A stretch of 64,000 nucleotides of DNA from an uncultured Collinsella sp. (GCA_902495525.1 CABUXL010000003.1:24669-88668); one strand, 5' to 3'; positions 17,547 to 27,259 are shown, numbered from the stretch's first letter. The notes: generated from the sequence alone by a model not told the origin. Numbers and translations: made by a program.

Positions 17547-18116
17547 TTACGCACCTCCATGCGGCGGCACCAGCACGCCATCATTGACCGTGCAACCCCA
17601 TGCCTCTTTAACTGCATCGTCGGGCGTGGACTGAATTGCCTGGGTCGAAATGTCGACGACCAGGTTCTTACCATCCGTCTTTTTCTCGGACACGCTCTTG
17701 ATGAGCACGCCCGTCTTGCCGAGCGGCGCAACGGGAGACGTCCAGTAGTAGAACCCGTCGGCCGAGCGAACCCAAGACGAAGGTCTGTTAGTGGCGGAGG
17801 CATCGCCTTTATCGCCCCACTCAATGGTGTAGTCGGTGCCGGCAACCGGCTCATCCCACAGGCGCGCGCCATCCTTATCCTGCCAGTAGATATCCACCGC
17901 GACACGCAGGTATGCCGGAGCCGAGCCCGTGTTTTTTACCGAGACATCCCTTTTCACGTTGTCCTTGAGCGTCTCGTCCACCGAAGGCGCCACCGAGCCA
18001 AAGCCAAACTCGTTGACCAGCACGCCCGTAACCGAAAGCCACGCAAAGGTGCCGACGACGCCGGCCAAAAGGAGGACGCCGACAAGGAGGGCAACGATCC
18101 GCTTGCGCTTAGTCAT
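17547..18116 (-). CDS. TasA/CalY-like SipW-dependent protein
   Basis: A 189-aa protein whose N-terminus (MTKRKRIVALLVGVLLLAG, then GTFAWLSVTG) is the typical SipW-cognate class signal sequence. The mature part has the family pattern of a VKNTGSAPAYLRV strand with conserved aromatic residues. The start overlaps the end of the giant adhesin gene by 8 nt, with GGAGG inside the upstream gene, so the two are translationally coupled. Relatives form extracellular fibres or are metalloprotease-like camelysins; the fibre role is more likely here because a SipW-type peptidase is in the same operon. Confidence 0.75.
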   Translation of the reverse strand: MTKRKRIVALLVGVLLLAGVVGTFAWLSVTGVLVNEFGFGSVAPSVDETLKDNVKRDVSVKNTGSAPAYLRVAVDIYWQDKDGARLWDEPVAGTDYTIEWGDKGDASATNRPSSWVRSADGFYYWTSPVAPLGKTGVLIKSVSEKKTDGKNLVVDISTQAIQSTPDDAVKEAWGCTVNDGVLVPPHGGA

Positions 18117-21100
18117 CCTTGTCCTCCCTCCTCAGCGTGCCGTTTTCCCAAACATTCTTGGCACGCGAGCCGCCATCGACCCATTTGTCCTTCGCGCGCG
18201 TGTTGACGCACGTCACCACCGCATCGCCCGCGCTCGAAGCAGACGAAATCGTCAGCTCGGCAGATTTACCGGGCGCCTTGCCCGGCGTGCTCAGCTCGCC
18301 CTCGTAGCGCCATGCCCAATTCGTGTCTTCCTCGACGGTATAGATGCCCGCCGGAGCGGCGAACTGCACGCTGCCGACATACCAGGTCTCACCGTTTTCC
18401 GGCTGCTGCTTATCGACCTTCACCTCGACCACGCGCGTCTCGGGAGAGGCTCCCTCCGCCGTCTTCGTCACCTTAAAGCGGAACGTCTGTCCCATAGCGC
18501 TGGCATCGGTAGTTTTTTTAACGATCGTCAGTGCATGAGTCTGGGCAAAGCTGAACACGGCATTACCGGGACCTTGCTCGCCTTCGCCTGTCTTCTTGGA
18601 CTCCAGACGGTTGGCCAGGTCGAACGAACCATTACCCGAACCCAGGCTGTAGAGCGAGACATACTGGTCGTTAACGGGTTCCTCCGCCATGGACGCACCA
18701 GGACCGTAGCTCGCCCGCTTAACGGTAACAGTCAGCTGCGTCCCCATAAACGGCTCGGCGAAGCAGACCTTAAACGGCGCCTTGTCGGCACCGTCATCGA
18801 CGGTGTTGGCGGCGGCGGGATCGAGCAGCCATTTAAGCTGCGCGGTCATAGTTACGGGGCTCGCGGGATCAGACGTATCGTTGGCAACCACGCGATACGT
18901 CACGGGATACAGGTCCATGTCTCCCGTGACCGGCTCGCCCTTAAACTCATTCCAAGACTTCGGAGCGCCAACGGCAGGCACATATCGCCACTCCAGGAAG
19001 AGCTCGCGTACGTCACCGCTGGCCGCCTGTTCATCGAGCAGCGCGACGATCTTGGAGTGGGCGTCCGGGTCGTATGCCACGGACTTTTTCTCCATCTCGG
19101 GATTGCCGTTTTTGTCATAGACCGGGTTGCCGCTCTCATCCACCTTGGGAACATCGACGTTATGGACAAAGCCGGCGCCCGTCGCTCGCTCGCCGTCCGA
19201 GTCGACCGTCGCCGTAAAGATGACCGCCCCGTCGACGCCGTGATAGCGCACCTTATACGGCGTGACCTTGTACACCGCGGTATACGTCGCGCTCTCAAAG
19301 GGCTCGCTGCCCTCGAGGGGATACTTATCGTCTTCGGTCATCAGAGTGTATTTACTATCGGATTCATAGTCACGCGACCAGCCGACAAAGTCGTACTTGG
19401 TGCCATCCTTGCCGACAACCTCAGCTGTAGCTCTTACTTCCAGCGAAATTTGATCGCCAGAGTCGGTGCGCGAAAGAGAACGCACGGAATCGGGGTTATC
19501 CAGCTTGACATCGATATTCGATTGGACTTTTACCGCGCTGGGACGGTAAACCGGGTACAGCTCCATGGGGGCGTTAACCACAGTGTTTGTATTCACCATG
19601 GGAAGGCCGTCCGACCAAACGACATAGCCGTTGCCGGATGCCGGTTTAGTTTCCGTCCAGCCTACGAAGGCATTGTATGCATTCGTTGCAGCATCGATGT
19701 CTCCAACGTTATACGTCGGCAGCGGCATGCCATCCTTAAGGCTGCCGAGCGTATTGCCCTCCTGCGCGAGCTTGCCATCGATATCGGTGTCGTTCAGGTG
19801 ATATACCACCGCAATGGGCGTGTAGTAGGCCACAAACATGTAAGGCTTGCCCGGCTCCACCGGATAGGTATACGAGTTATTGCCGTCAGATTCGAGCTCC
19901 TTGACCTCACCGTTCGGGAGTTCGATTTCGACCTTATTCAGCTTGTATAACTCGCCGCCTGACTTGTATACCGTCGTTTCGATATCAGGAGTCACCGTTG
20001 CCGTGGCGGGATCGGTATCCGCATTGAGATTAGGGGTGATGTCATACCTAGGAACATTCACCTCGGAAGTGCCATTAAAACCGGCGCGGTGCAGGTTGGT
20101 GGTGTAGTTGACGTCGAACTTTGCGTAGACGGGATAGGCATCCTGACACTGGGTGACCTTGGAGTCATCCGTCGCCAAGTATGGCGCCGCCTTTTCCGGA
20201 TCGCTCGTCACATAGGGGTCGTTGGCGACATCATAGATATATTTCCAGACGGCAGAATCCTTCTTGACCTCGGCGGTCGAAATCCAGCCCAGGAACTTAT
20301 AGCCCGGCACGGCCATGTCGGCATCGGTCGGGGAAGCTTCGAGGGTCAGGGGGCTCTCATACGATCCTTTCTCACCATCTTCTGGTTTTTCGGCCACTTT
20401 AACCGACTTATTAACATGCGGGTAGTAATACGTGAACGTCGGATCCGCCCCGTTCACCTTGGTCTGCAGCAAGTTACTCTCATAGCGCCGCGTGGCAGTC
20501 CTCACGACATTATCGCCCTTGTTGTAGAAATTAACGTCCGTGGTAATCATCGCGCGAACGTAGTACTTCTTATCTGTACGCACTATGCTCTCGATGGGAT
20601 TTTTCACATATGTCCAATATTCACCATCGCGCTCAAGCGTCCAGAAATTCAGGCGATAGCGATCATTCACCAGTTTGGCCGTTACGTTCAGCGAAGCCGA
20701 AGTCCAAGTATCGCTTAGAGTTGCAGCGCCTGGAAAATCAGTATCGGCATAGAGGTTTTTTAGAGTATCGGCTCCCGTATCGTTTTTAACGTTGTGCGAG
20801 TACGCGTTAAGGGGACTCACGACAAGGGTTTTCTTCGTGAAGCGCGTGCCACACGTTTCGTCATACCTATCCTTTATACCGTGGTCAACATGCTCCGGAC
20901 CCCAGTGGACGACGTTTTCACGCACGAAGGTACTACCGACGTTTTCCTCAAAGGGCGTTTGATAGCGATTCCAAACGGAACAAAGTAGCTTGCTGTCCGT
21001 AAACTCATGGTTGGTATAAGCCCGAACGTAATAATCCACTCGGTACTCAAAGCGGGCGATGTAGGTATGCGGCGCGGTTAAATCGACATCTGCGGGGAGC

Positions 21101-23574
21101 GTATAGCTGGGATCGCGGCTTACGCGCACCTCGAGCGGAGCATCCTCGGTTCCCTTGTTTTCGTACCAACCCAAGAAGCGATAGCCATCGGGCAGCTTGC
21201 CGCCATTGGACAGGGGCGTACCTTCCGTGTTGCACACCTGTACCGTGTAGACGCTGGTGCCGTCCTCGGTAGTCTGGACGTCGACATTGGTTTTGCCCAC
21301 ACCGTCGCGCAGAGTCTTATCGTCGGTTGTGTCCTGCTCATTGCCCTCGAACACCGTTATGATGTTCGACACGTAGTCGCTGTACACCGGGTAGAAGTCG
21401 GTAGGACGGACAACCGTGATCTCGCAACCCGCAGGATAAAAAGCTCCCTGATTTTTAAGCTCGGCTAACTGAGTCGAGGTGATGGCGGCATAGCCACCAT
21501 TCATCCCCGCCTCGCTGCTAGGCTGCGTGGTCCAGCCGATAAATGTCGCGGTAGGCTTCAAGTTGCCGCGATCCGCGGGGGCAGCGGGCGTCAAACCCAC
21601 GCCATAGCGGTACCAATCAGTTGACTTGCCGTGCGCAGCACCGGTTTTCCAATCAAGCGTCTCGCCCTTAACGTTATAGAACAGCACCTGTGCCTCGTAC
21701 GAAGCGATAAACAGGTCATTGCCCTCAAAAGCCTTGGCCCCTTTCGCGTTATCGGCAGTATAGGTTGACGTTTCGTCGTGCAACTCGCTCTTCTGGACCT
21801 GCTTGCCAGCAGCCACAGCATCGGCATCGGTCTTGCCGTCAAACCAGCTGTTGTCTTGTCCAATTCGATTCACTTGCACATCGGGCTCGCGGAACCAGCC
21901 CATAAAACGGTAGCCGCCGTTCTCCCCGCTCAGCCCCTCAGGCTTTGCGGAGGTATCCTGCTTAAACGTTACCGACGTATCGCCCTGGGCCAAGCCCTGG
22001 GCCGTTCCCGCCAGCACGGCACTCACGGCAAAGGTATACGGATCAGAGGTCGCCTGATCAATACCGAGTTTGGTTGCCTCGATGGTCGCGATGCCTGCAC
22101 CAGGAAAATCAATCGTCGCCTTAACGCTCTGGCCATGCACGGGAATATTCAGTTTGTAGTCCATCGCCCACTCATTGGGGTGTGAGTCATTCAGATACGC
22201 ATCGTTAGCAGTCGAGCGCATGGTGCCGGCACAGAAGTCGTAATCATGCTGCTCCCACAGCTCACGTGTGACGTAGCGTTCGTCGTCCCAGGGACCGAAT
22301 CCGGCACCGGATACCGTGCCATCACCCGCAAGGGCGTAAATCTTCTTCTTGGCTGCCGTACCCTGACTAAACCCGGATAGGCTGACACTGGGCTTGAAGT
22401 AGCAATCAGTGATAGTCGCATCACCCGCATTAGCGCGTGCAGCAATACCGCCCAGGTTCACGTCGTTTTGAATAATGGGGATCACGGCGATGGGGTTGTA
22501 CTGGCGCGAGCTCAAATCGCCGGCGAAATGGCTGCGAGTGATTTCATTACCGCTCTTAGACAAGATGCGGCCTGCAAGACCGCCCGTCCAAGCGCGCGTT
22601 ACGGAGACAACGCCCACGTAAGAAGCAGCATAGCTATAGCATTTCGCCGTTGAAAAGCAGTCAATGACTTTAGCGCCTTCTGCCATGCAGCCCACAAAAC
22701 CCGAGGCGTACACGTTGTTGCCGCCCAGGGCGCCAATGGCCACATCGTATTTATTGGTAACGTCGGTCATGCCCTTCTCGGCAATCGAGCCATCCTCGTT
22801 GCGCGTAGGCGTCACGCGGCAATACTCGATGGTCGAGTTCTTAACGTAGCCGGCAAACGCCGCCATATACAGGCCCTCGCCACCGATTGCCTGTACGCCC
22901 GAAGTCGTGTTGTTAACGGCGCGGCCACCACGGACCTCGCAGTTGTAGAGGGTGCAACCATCGAGCTCGCCGGCAATCAGGCCCCCCTCAAAACCCGCAT
23001 TGGTAATCACATTGAGCATGTTGTTGGCACACGTAACGTGCAGGGTGCTCTCCATAACCATAACGTTTTCGAAGTGGGTGTTGATCGCCCTGCCCACGAT
23101 AATGCCGCCGCGGAAGTCAGCCCAAATGTTGGCATCCTTGACCAAGAAGTTCTTGATGGTGGCGCCATCGGTCTCGGCAAAAAAGCCCGTGTCGCGCTCG
23201 GGATCCAAGACCTTATTCTCGTAGTTCAGGCCCTTCACGGTATGGTTTTGACCGTCAAAGACGCCCTTAAAGGGATGTTCTTTGTTGCCAAAGGAGAGGT
23301 GCTTGACCGTATCCGCAACAATGGCGTTCATATCATCATCGTTAAGAACGATATCGTTATCGAGATAGACGCGCCACTGCGACGTGTCGCGCTGTCGCGA
23401 CAGCGCGACACACGCCAGGAAGTCGTTCCTGTTTGTGATATGGAATTCGGTCTTGTCCTCGGGCACATCCTCGGCATACGCTGCCGCCGGCAGCGCTACA
23501 ACGCAGCAAAGGGCGATTGCCACCACAGCGATCAGCCTGCCGAGCACGCCTCGGTTCATGTTCTTAATCTCCAT
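18109..23574 (-). CDS. Giant secreted repeat adhesin (1821 aa)
   Basis: The signal peptide ends near AAAYAED. Residues about 40-470 look like a GLUG/right-handed beta-helix region with repeated GG-(L/I)-AG patterns. The middle carries at least six InlB B-repeat-like (Listeria-Bacteroides type) modules, recognisable by GYRFMGWF, TFIGWTT, GYRFLGWY, GYKFLGWI, AFVGWTE and DFVGWS. The C-terminal 150 residues resemble a SpaA-like prealbumin domain (LTIVKKT to VEEDTNWAW). There is no sorting signal or membrane anchor, so surface retention may depend on the TasA-like partners. A second in-frame ATG 15 nt downstream has a good GGAG site and may be the real start. Operon genes flank it closely on both sides. 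Confidence 0.8.
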   Translation of the reverse strand: MEIKNMNRGVLGRLIAVVAIALCCVVALPAAAYAEDVPEDKTEFHITNRNDFLACVALSRQRDTSQWRVYLDNDIVLNDDDMNAIVADTVKHLSFGNKEHPFKGVFDGQNHTVKGLNYENKVLDPERDTGFFAETDGATIKNFLVKDANIWADFRGGIIVGRAINTHFENVMVMESTLHVTCANNMLNVITNAGFEGGLIAGELDGCTLYNCEVRGGRAVNNTTSGVQAIGGEGLYMAAFAGYVKNSTIEYCRVTPTRNEDGSIAEKGMTDVTNKYDVAIGALGGNNVYASGFVGCMAEGAKVIDCFSTAKCYSYAASYVGVVSVTRAWTGGLAGRILSKSGNEITRSHFAGDLSSRQYNPIAVIPIIQNDVNLGGIAARANAGDATITDCYFKPSVSLSGFSQGTAAKKKIYALAGDGTVSGAGFGPWDDERYVTRELWEQHDYDFCAGTMRSTANDAYLNDSHPNEWAMDYKLNIPVHGQSVKATIDFPGAGIATIEATKLGIDQATSDPYTFAVSAVLAGTAQGLAQGDTSVTFKQDTSAKPEGLSGENGGYRFMGWFREPDVQVNRIGQDNSWFDGKTDADAVAAGKQVQKSELHDETSTYTADNAKGAKAFEGNDLFIASYEAQVLFYNVKGETLDWKTGAAHGKSTDWYRYGVGLTPAAPADRGNLKPTATFIGWTTQPSSEAGMNGGYAAITSTQLAELKNQGAFYPAGCEITVVRPTDFYPVYSDYVSNIITVFEGNEQDTTDDKTLRDGVGKTNVDVQTTEDGTSVYTVQVCNTEGTPLSNGGKLPDGYRFLGWYENKGTEDAPLEVRVSRDPSYTLPADVDLTAPHTYIARFEYRVDYYVRAYTNHEFTDSKLLCSVWNRYQTPFEENVGSTFVRENVVHWGPEHVDHGIKDRYDETCGTRFTKKTLVVSPLNAYSHNVKNDTGADTLKNLYADTDFPGAATLSDTWTSASLNVTAKLVNDRYRLNFWTLERDGEYWTYVKNPIESIVRTDKKYYVRAMITTDVNFYNKGDNVVRTATRRYESNLLQTKVNGADPTFTYYYPHVNKSVKVAEKPEDGEKGSYESPLTLEASPTDADMAVPGYKFLGWISTAEVKKDSAVWKYIYDVANDPYVTSDPEKAAPYLATDDSKVTQCQDAYPVYAKFDVNYTTNLHRAGFNGTSEVNVPRYDITPNLNADTDPATATVTPDIETTVYKSGGELYKLNKVEIELPNGEVKELESDGNNSYTYPVEPGKPYMFVAYYTPIAVVYHLNDTDIDGKLAQEGNTLGSLKDGMPLPTYNVGDIDAATNAYNAFVGWTETKPASGNGYVVWSDGLPMVNTNTVVNAPMELYPVYRPSAVKVQSNIDVKLDNPDSVRSLSRTDSGDQISLEVRATAEVVGKDGTKYDFVGWSRDYESDSKYTLMTEDDKYPLEGSEPFESATYTAVYKVTPYKVRYHGVDGAVIFTATVDSDGERATGAGFVHNVDVPKVDESGNPVYDKNGNPEMEKKSVAYDPDAHSKIVALLDEQAASGDVRELFLEWRYVPAVGAPKSWNEFKGEPVTGDMDLYPVTYRVVANDTSDPASPVTMTAQLKWLLDPAAANTVDDGADKAPFKVCFAEPFMGTQLTVTVKRASYGPGASMAEEPVNDQYVSLYSLGSGNGSFDLANRLESKKTGEGEQGPGNAVFSFAQTHALTIVKKTTDASAMGQTFRFKVTKTAEGASPETRVVEVKVDKQQPENGETWYVGSVQFAAPAGIYTVEEDTNWAWRYEGELSTPGKAPGKSAELTISSASSAGDAVVTCVNTRAKDKWVDGGSRAKNVWENGTLRREDKDD

Positions 23575-23577
23575 GGG

Positions 23578-24225
23578 CTAGTTCGCCTCCGGCCAGCCCA
23601 CGACGTCGAGCACGTCGAGGACGGTATCGTTTGCCTGCTGGTTTTTGGCCTGCACGGCCTGGACGTCGATATCGAGCCTGTATGAGCCGCCGCGCGCGGC
23701 ATCGTGGTAGTCGCCCACAAATCGCAGCGAGTTCATGAGGCTCTCCGTCATGGCACCGGAATCGAGCACGCCCCCGCGTCCGGCCAATCCGCGGTAGTAG
23801 TACCACCCATCGCCGCCATCGATCCACGGGGACCCCTCGCCCGCGTTCACGTGAAAGGCGACGTTGCCCGAGGCGTCCGCACTCGAACCGTCGGGCGCCA
23901 CCGACGTCATGCGCAGACGAGCGCGAACGTACTCAGGCTGCGCGCCGGCGTTCTCCACGCGCACAATGCGGCTGATGTCAGAGCCCCCGGCCTTGGTATC
24001 GGGATAGTCGCCGCGCTCGTCGGCCTCAAACGGAATCTCCTCGCCCTGCTCGTTTAGGGTGTATTCGCAGACTCGTACCTTCACGCTGCCAAACGATAGG
24101 ACGTTGTTCGCCGGAACCATATCAACGGTAAAAGCCAGCGTGCCACACAGGCACGCCAGGGCCAACAGCGCCATCGCGGCAAGCGCCAAGGTGCGTTTCT
24201 GATTGTCGGAAAGATTGTTGAGCAT
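23578..24225 (-). CDS. TasA/CalY-like SipW-dependent protein
   Basis: About 215 aa. The N-terminal hydrophobic segment (LALAAMALLALACLCGTLAF) is followed by a region typical of TasA relatives (VLSFGSVKVRV, then IVRVENAGAQPEYVRARL). A conserved WYYYRGL stretch lies in the C-terminal half. I chose the ATG at 24223-24225; a TTG four codons upstream is possible and neither has a strong ribosome binding site. It lies between the other TasA-like gene and the adhesin gene, 3 nt before the latter. Confidence 0.7.
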   Translation of the reverse strand: MLNNLSDNQKRTLALAAMALLALACLCGTLAFTVDMVPANNVLSFGSVKVRVCEYTLNEQGEEIPFEADERGDYPDTKAGGSDISRIVRVENAGAQPEYVRARLRMTSVAPDGSSADASGNVAFHVNAGEGSPWIDGGDGWYYYRGLAGRGGVLDSGAMTESLMNSLRFVGDYHDAARGGSYRLDIDVQAVQAKNQQANDTVLDVLDVVGWPEAN

Positions 24226-24318
24226 TACGTTCGCCAATCGTCGATCAAAAGGGGACCGAGATCCCGGCCCGAAAATGGGGATGGGGAGCGGGCTGGGATC
24301 TCAGTGGGGGTGGGGCTA

Positions 24319-25032
24319 CTACTGGTTCTTAATGGTATTAGCCCAAGTCTTGGCCTGAGTGACGGCGTTGTCAGCAGCGCTGGTGTTGCCGTCCGTCTGG
24401 TCGGCTCCGAAGATGTAGGCGGAAACCTTCATCGTGGGGTTCGTGGCGACCATGGAGCCCTCCAGGGTGCCCGGGAACACAACCTTGCTAAAGAGCTCGC
24501 CGGTGTAGACGTCCTCAGTAGCGCTCTTGGCGGGGAGGGCAACAGGTTTGTCATCGGTAGCACCCTTGGCGTACATGAACAGACCGCTCAGGTACTGGCC
24601 GTCGGCAGAGGAGGTCACCTGTCCATCAACCGGCTTCCAGTTGTCGTTGAGGGCGAAGTACGGGGTGTTCTTGGCAGCGGTGTCATCCTTGACCATGGCG
24701 TTCTTCACGTAGATGAACACGTAGGCGTCGTCTGAGCCCTTCGCGATGCCAACGTTCGGGTTCTTATCGGTGCTGGAGCCAGGAACAATCTTGGAGTTGT
24801 CTTTCCACTTGGTCTCGAACAGATAGGCTTTGTCGGTATTATTATCGGTGCCAGGCTTATCGGGCTGGTCGGGATCGGGCTTCTTTTCGGGAATGTTGAT
24901 GCTGCCCACCGTAAACACGTTGTTCAGCGTCTGCGTGGCTGTCAGCCATGCATAGGTGCCCACGCCGGCAGCCAGCACCAGCAGCAGCAGGGCGGCAACG
25001 ATGCCGTAGCGTTTTTTCTTCTTGTTTTCCAT
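24319..25032 (-). CDS. TasA-like SipW-dependent major surface protein candidate
   Basis: A 237-aa protein. It starts with MENKKKKRYG, a hydrophobic stretch and GTYAWLTATQTLNNVFTVGS, the hallmark of SipW-processed TasA/CalY proteins. A Pro/Asp/Lys-rich linker follows, then a soluble domain. The start ATG at 25030-25032 has AAAGGAAG upstream. As the first substrate gene after the peptidase gene, with the best translation signal, it is the likeliest main fibre subunit (inference). Confidence 0.75.
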   Translation of the reverse strand: MENKKKKRYGIVAALLLLVLAAGVGTYAWLTATQTLNNVFTVGSINIPEKKPDPDQPDKPGTDNNTDKAYLFETKWKDNSKIVPGSSTDKNPNVGIAKGSDDAYVFIYVKNAMVKDDTAAKNTPYFALNDNWKPVDGQVTSSADGQYLSGLFMYAKGATDDKPVALPAKSATEDVYTGELFSKVVFPGTLEGSMVATNPTMKVSAYIFGADQTDGNTSAADNAVTQAKTWANTIKNQ

Positions 25033-25102
25033 CGTTCTCTTCCTTTCGAAAACCGACTTCCCCGGCAACGGCCCTTGCCGCCGCCGACACCTCTCCCTGC
25101 TG

Positions 25103-25657
25103 CTATGAACGCCGCTCTCTCACATGCGCGCGGGTATGCTTGCCCGCAGGCTCGTCGGGAACCATCCGATCGAGCACTATCGACGCCGCGACCAGCAGCG
25201 CCAGAACGGCCACCACAACAAGCAAACCGGGCATCGTCGTGCAATATGCGTTAACGAAGCCCAGGTAAGGGACACAAAAAGAAACGACGCCGATCACGCG
25301 TGAAAAAGGCGTCTGCTCGGCGTCGTGCATGATGCTTCCATCTGCATTTTTGTTTGCGATTCCCTGCGTGCTGATCGTCTGCGCCACAGGGTCGACCTCG
25401 TACACCTGGTGGGTCACTACGGCGCCGTCCGATCGGTAAAAAGTTGCATTGTCGCCCACGGCAATATCCGATGGCTCAACCTGGCGAACAAACACCATGG
25501 AGCCAACGGGAAGCTTGGGCTCCATAGAGCCCGAAAGCACTGCAAAAGGCGTGTATCCAAATGCGCGGGGAGCAAAAGAAACAACGGCAAGGGCTATGAC
25601 AAGCGCAAGCGCCAGACTGCTAAGAAGTGCAATAAAACGTTTGAGTCCGCGAGTCAT
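25103..25657 (-). CDS. sipW: Signal peptidase I, SipW (ER) type
   Basis: A 184-aa membrane peptidase with an N-terminal membrane anchor and a second span near the C-terminus. The catalytic Ser44 lies in VLSGSMEPKL and the second catalytic residue is His83 in VVTHQVYE, as in SipW/ER-type enzymes; ordinary bacterial enzymes have Lys. It is the first gene of the operon and its TasA-like substrates are encoded directly downstream. The start ATG has only a weak ribosome binding site; a TTG lies one codon upstream. The region in front (25660-26050) is unusually AT-rich and probably holds the operon promoter. Confidence 0.85.
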   Translation of the reverse strand: MTRGLKRFIALLSSLALALVIALAVVSFAPRAFGYTPFAVLSGSMEPKLPVGSMVFVRQVEPSDIAVGDNATFYRSDGAVVTHQVYEVDPVAQTISTQGIANKNADGSIMHDAEQTPFSRVIGVVSFCVPYLGFVNAYCTTMPGLLVVVAVLALLVAASIVLDRMVPDEPAGKHTRAHVRERRS

Positions 25658-25901
25658 CAAAACGATTAATCCATCCCCATCGAGGCCTTATTCGATCCCC
25701 TGAAGGGGCAGTCGCTTTCCTCGGGCACCGCAAGGCACTAAAAAGTGAGTTCGAAAAAAAGCCAATTTGAATTCTTTTCGTAACAAAAACGTTAGCGATG
25801 TCCTGCATTTTTATCAAGCTCTCAGCGCCAAACGCTACCAATTTAGGCGTAAGCGGTCATTTATCCCCATACCGGACTGCCATATCCAATATCTACTACT
25901 A

Positions 25902-25938
25902 ACCCCCTACGCATCTTCTTCATAGGGGGTCTGTTTTT
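25902..25938 (+). terminator. Terminator-like hairpin on the plus strand with no gene in front
   Basis: ACCCCCTA at 25902-25909 pairs with TAGGGGGT at 25923-25930, followed by CTGTTTTTT. It is oriented to stop plus-strand transcription, yet the nearest genes on both sides are on the minus strand. It lies in the AT-rich leader of the sipW operon and may end a small antisense or regulatory RNA. The rest of 25660-26050 shows no coding potential. Confidence 0.45.
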
Positions 25939-26058
25939 TGAATATCTAAAAGAATGCGCCCCCCCCCGACATTAAAACATACTGCCCTATGTCTTATTTA
26001 TTTTTAACCCCCCTGCGGGTTTAAGGCAGCCCATTGTAGTTCGCAGCCCATACCTTCT

Positions 26059-26337
26059 GGAAGGCGTGTCCCAATCTTCAGGTCCGGAGTGGGATGCGGT
26101 TTCCGCTTGTGACACCGATGGGAAAGCGCGTCCCACTCCGATCACAAATTCCGGGTCACATTTTCCGCCAAGGCTTCAACCGGAAACCGTGTCCCATTTC
26201 TCAGCCGAATACTGGGATGCATTTTCCACTGAGCCCCTCAACCGGAAAGTGCATCCCATTCCAAGCCTTGATTCCGGGACATACTTTCCAAGACCCCGCC
26301 CATTCGGAAAGCCCGTCCCGCTCTGAATACATCCGGA
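26059..26337. repeat. 61-62-bp palindromic tandem array C (four units)
   Basis: Units start at 26091, 26153, 26214 and 26276, with a half unit before. They have the same opposed GGGAYGCATTTTCC boxes as arrays A and B. The last unit and its junction to element C are closely similar to the same junction in copy B (CATCAATAAA just before the stem). The array lies about 400 bp upstream of the sipW operon start. Confidence 0.85.
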
Positions 26338-26378
26338 CATGGAATATCCGCTTATAAGGCCTTCCATCAATAAAGGGG

Positions 26379-26504
26379 CGCCCGCCCGGCGGCGGAATAT
26401 AAGGTTTATCGCGAGTTCCGCACGAGCCGGAGAGCACTTAATGTGCTCTCCGTGCGAGCAGGACTGTAGAGTAGGAAACCTTATATTCCGCCGCCGGGCG
26501 GGCG
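26379..26504 (-). ncRNA. Structured 3'-end element, copy C
   Basis: Arms 26379-26407 and 26476-26504 are perfect complements over 29 bp. The inner stem is GAGAGCAC...GTGCTCTC around CACTTAATGTG, a different stem sequence from copies A and B around the same core. The loops GAGTTCCGCACG and GCAGGACTGTAGAG are as in copy B. It begins 19 nt after the stop codon of the membrane-protein gene at 26524. Confidence 0.65.
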
Positions 26505-26523
26505 AAACATTTAGAAGATGGAC

Positions 26524-27186
26524 CTAGCACTCCTTCTTCATGGCGCTGTAGCCAATCAGCACGGTCCACACGTACGCGCAGGTCTTGGGGATCATGAGCA
26601 TGCCGATAGCCGGGACAACCTCGGCCCACAGGACCACGGGAATGTAGAAGCCAAAGCTCAGCACAATGGTGAGCCACATCCAGCGGAAGGCTTCGTCGTT
26701 ATCTTCCCTGGCACTGCGGTAAAACAGCACGATGACCATAAGGCCCATGATGGCAAACGGGATGTTGCGCAGGATACCCCATGCAAGCGGGGTCTGGTTG
26801 GTGAGCCACTGGTTTTGCGGCAGCATGCACAGCGCGACACGCATGACGGCCAGGGCAAAGATCGCCACGGTCGTTCCGACGTGGTTCTTCACCTGGTAGC
26901 GCTCGCGCCACACGTAGTAGAGCAGTACGTAGAAGATGGTCATGGTAATCGAGGTAATCCACTTGCCCAGGCCCAGCTGCACGGCATAAGCGTCAAAGCC
27001 GGTCGTGCAGAGCGCCAGCGCGCGGGGGACCAGGTGGAACGAATCACCGGCGCCCAAAACGACCGCCATCCAGCCAAACAGCTGGAACTGACGGTTGCCC
27101 TTGCTGCCGCGAATCATGCGAATGCCGAGGGTAATGACCGTCACCAGATAGACGATGTCGAATAGCGTTTCGAATAAAGCACGCAT
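26524..27186 (-). CDS. Multi-pass membrane protein of unknown function
   Basis: A 220-aa protein with about seven hydrophobic segments and little soluble sequence. I do not recognise the family. The start ATG at 27184-27186 has AAGGGAG upstream. A perfect 15-bp palindrome (27260-27274) lies in its promoter region, and a TetR-like gene remnant is divided from it by a terminator. This suggests that it was under TetR control. Its stop codon is part of a 17-nt segment shared with the 3' end of the gene at 16846. Confidence 0.65.
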   Translation of the reverse strand: MRALFETLFDIVYLVTVITLGIRMIRGSKGNRQFQLFGWMAVVLGAGDSFHLVPRALALCTTGFDAYAVQLGLGKWITSITMTIFYVLLYYVWRERYQVKNHVGTTVAIFALAVMRVALCMLPQNQWLTNQTPLAWGILRNIPFAIMGLMVIVLFYRSAREDNDEAFRWMWLTIVLSFGFYIPVVLWAEVVPAIGMLMIPKTCAYVWTVLIGYSAMKKEC

Positions 27187-27259
27187 ATATACGTCTCCCT
27201 TAATGAATGGTTGCAAACGAACGGTTTTGGTTCTTGGTGCCACGCACCACCTCCTTAAC

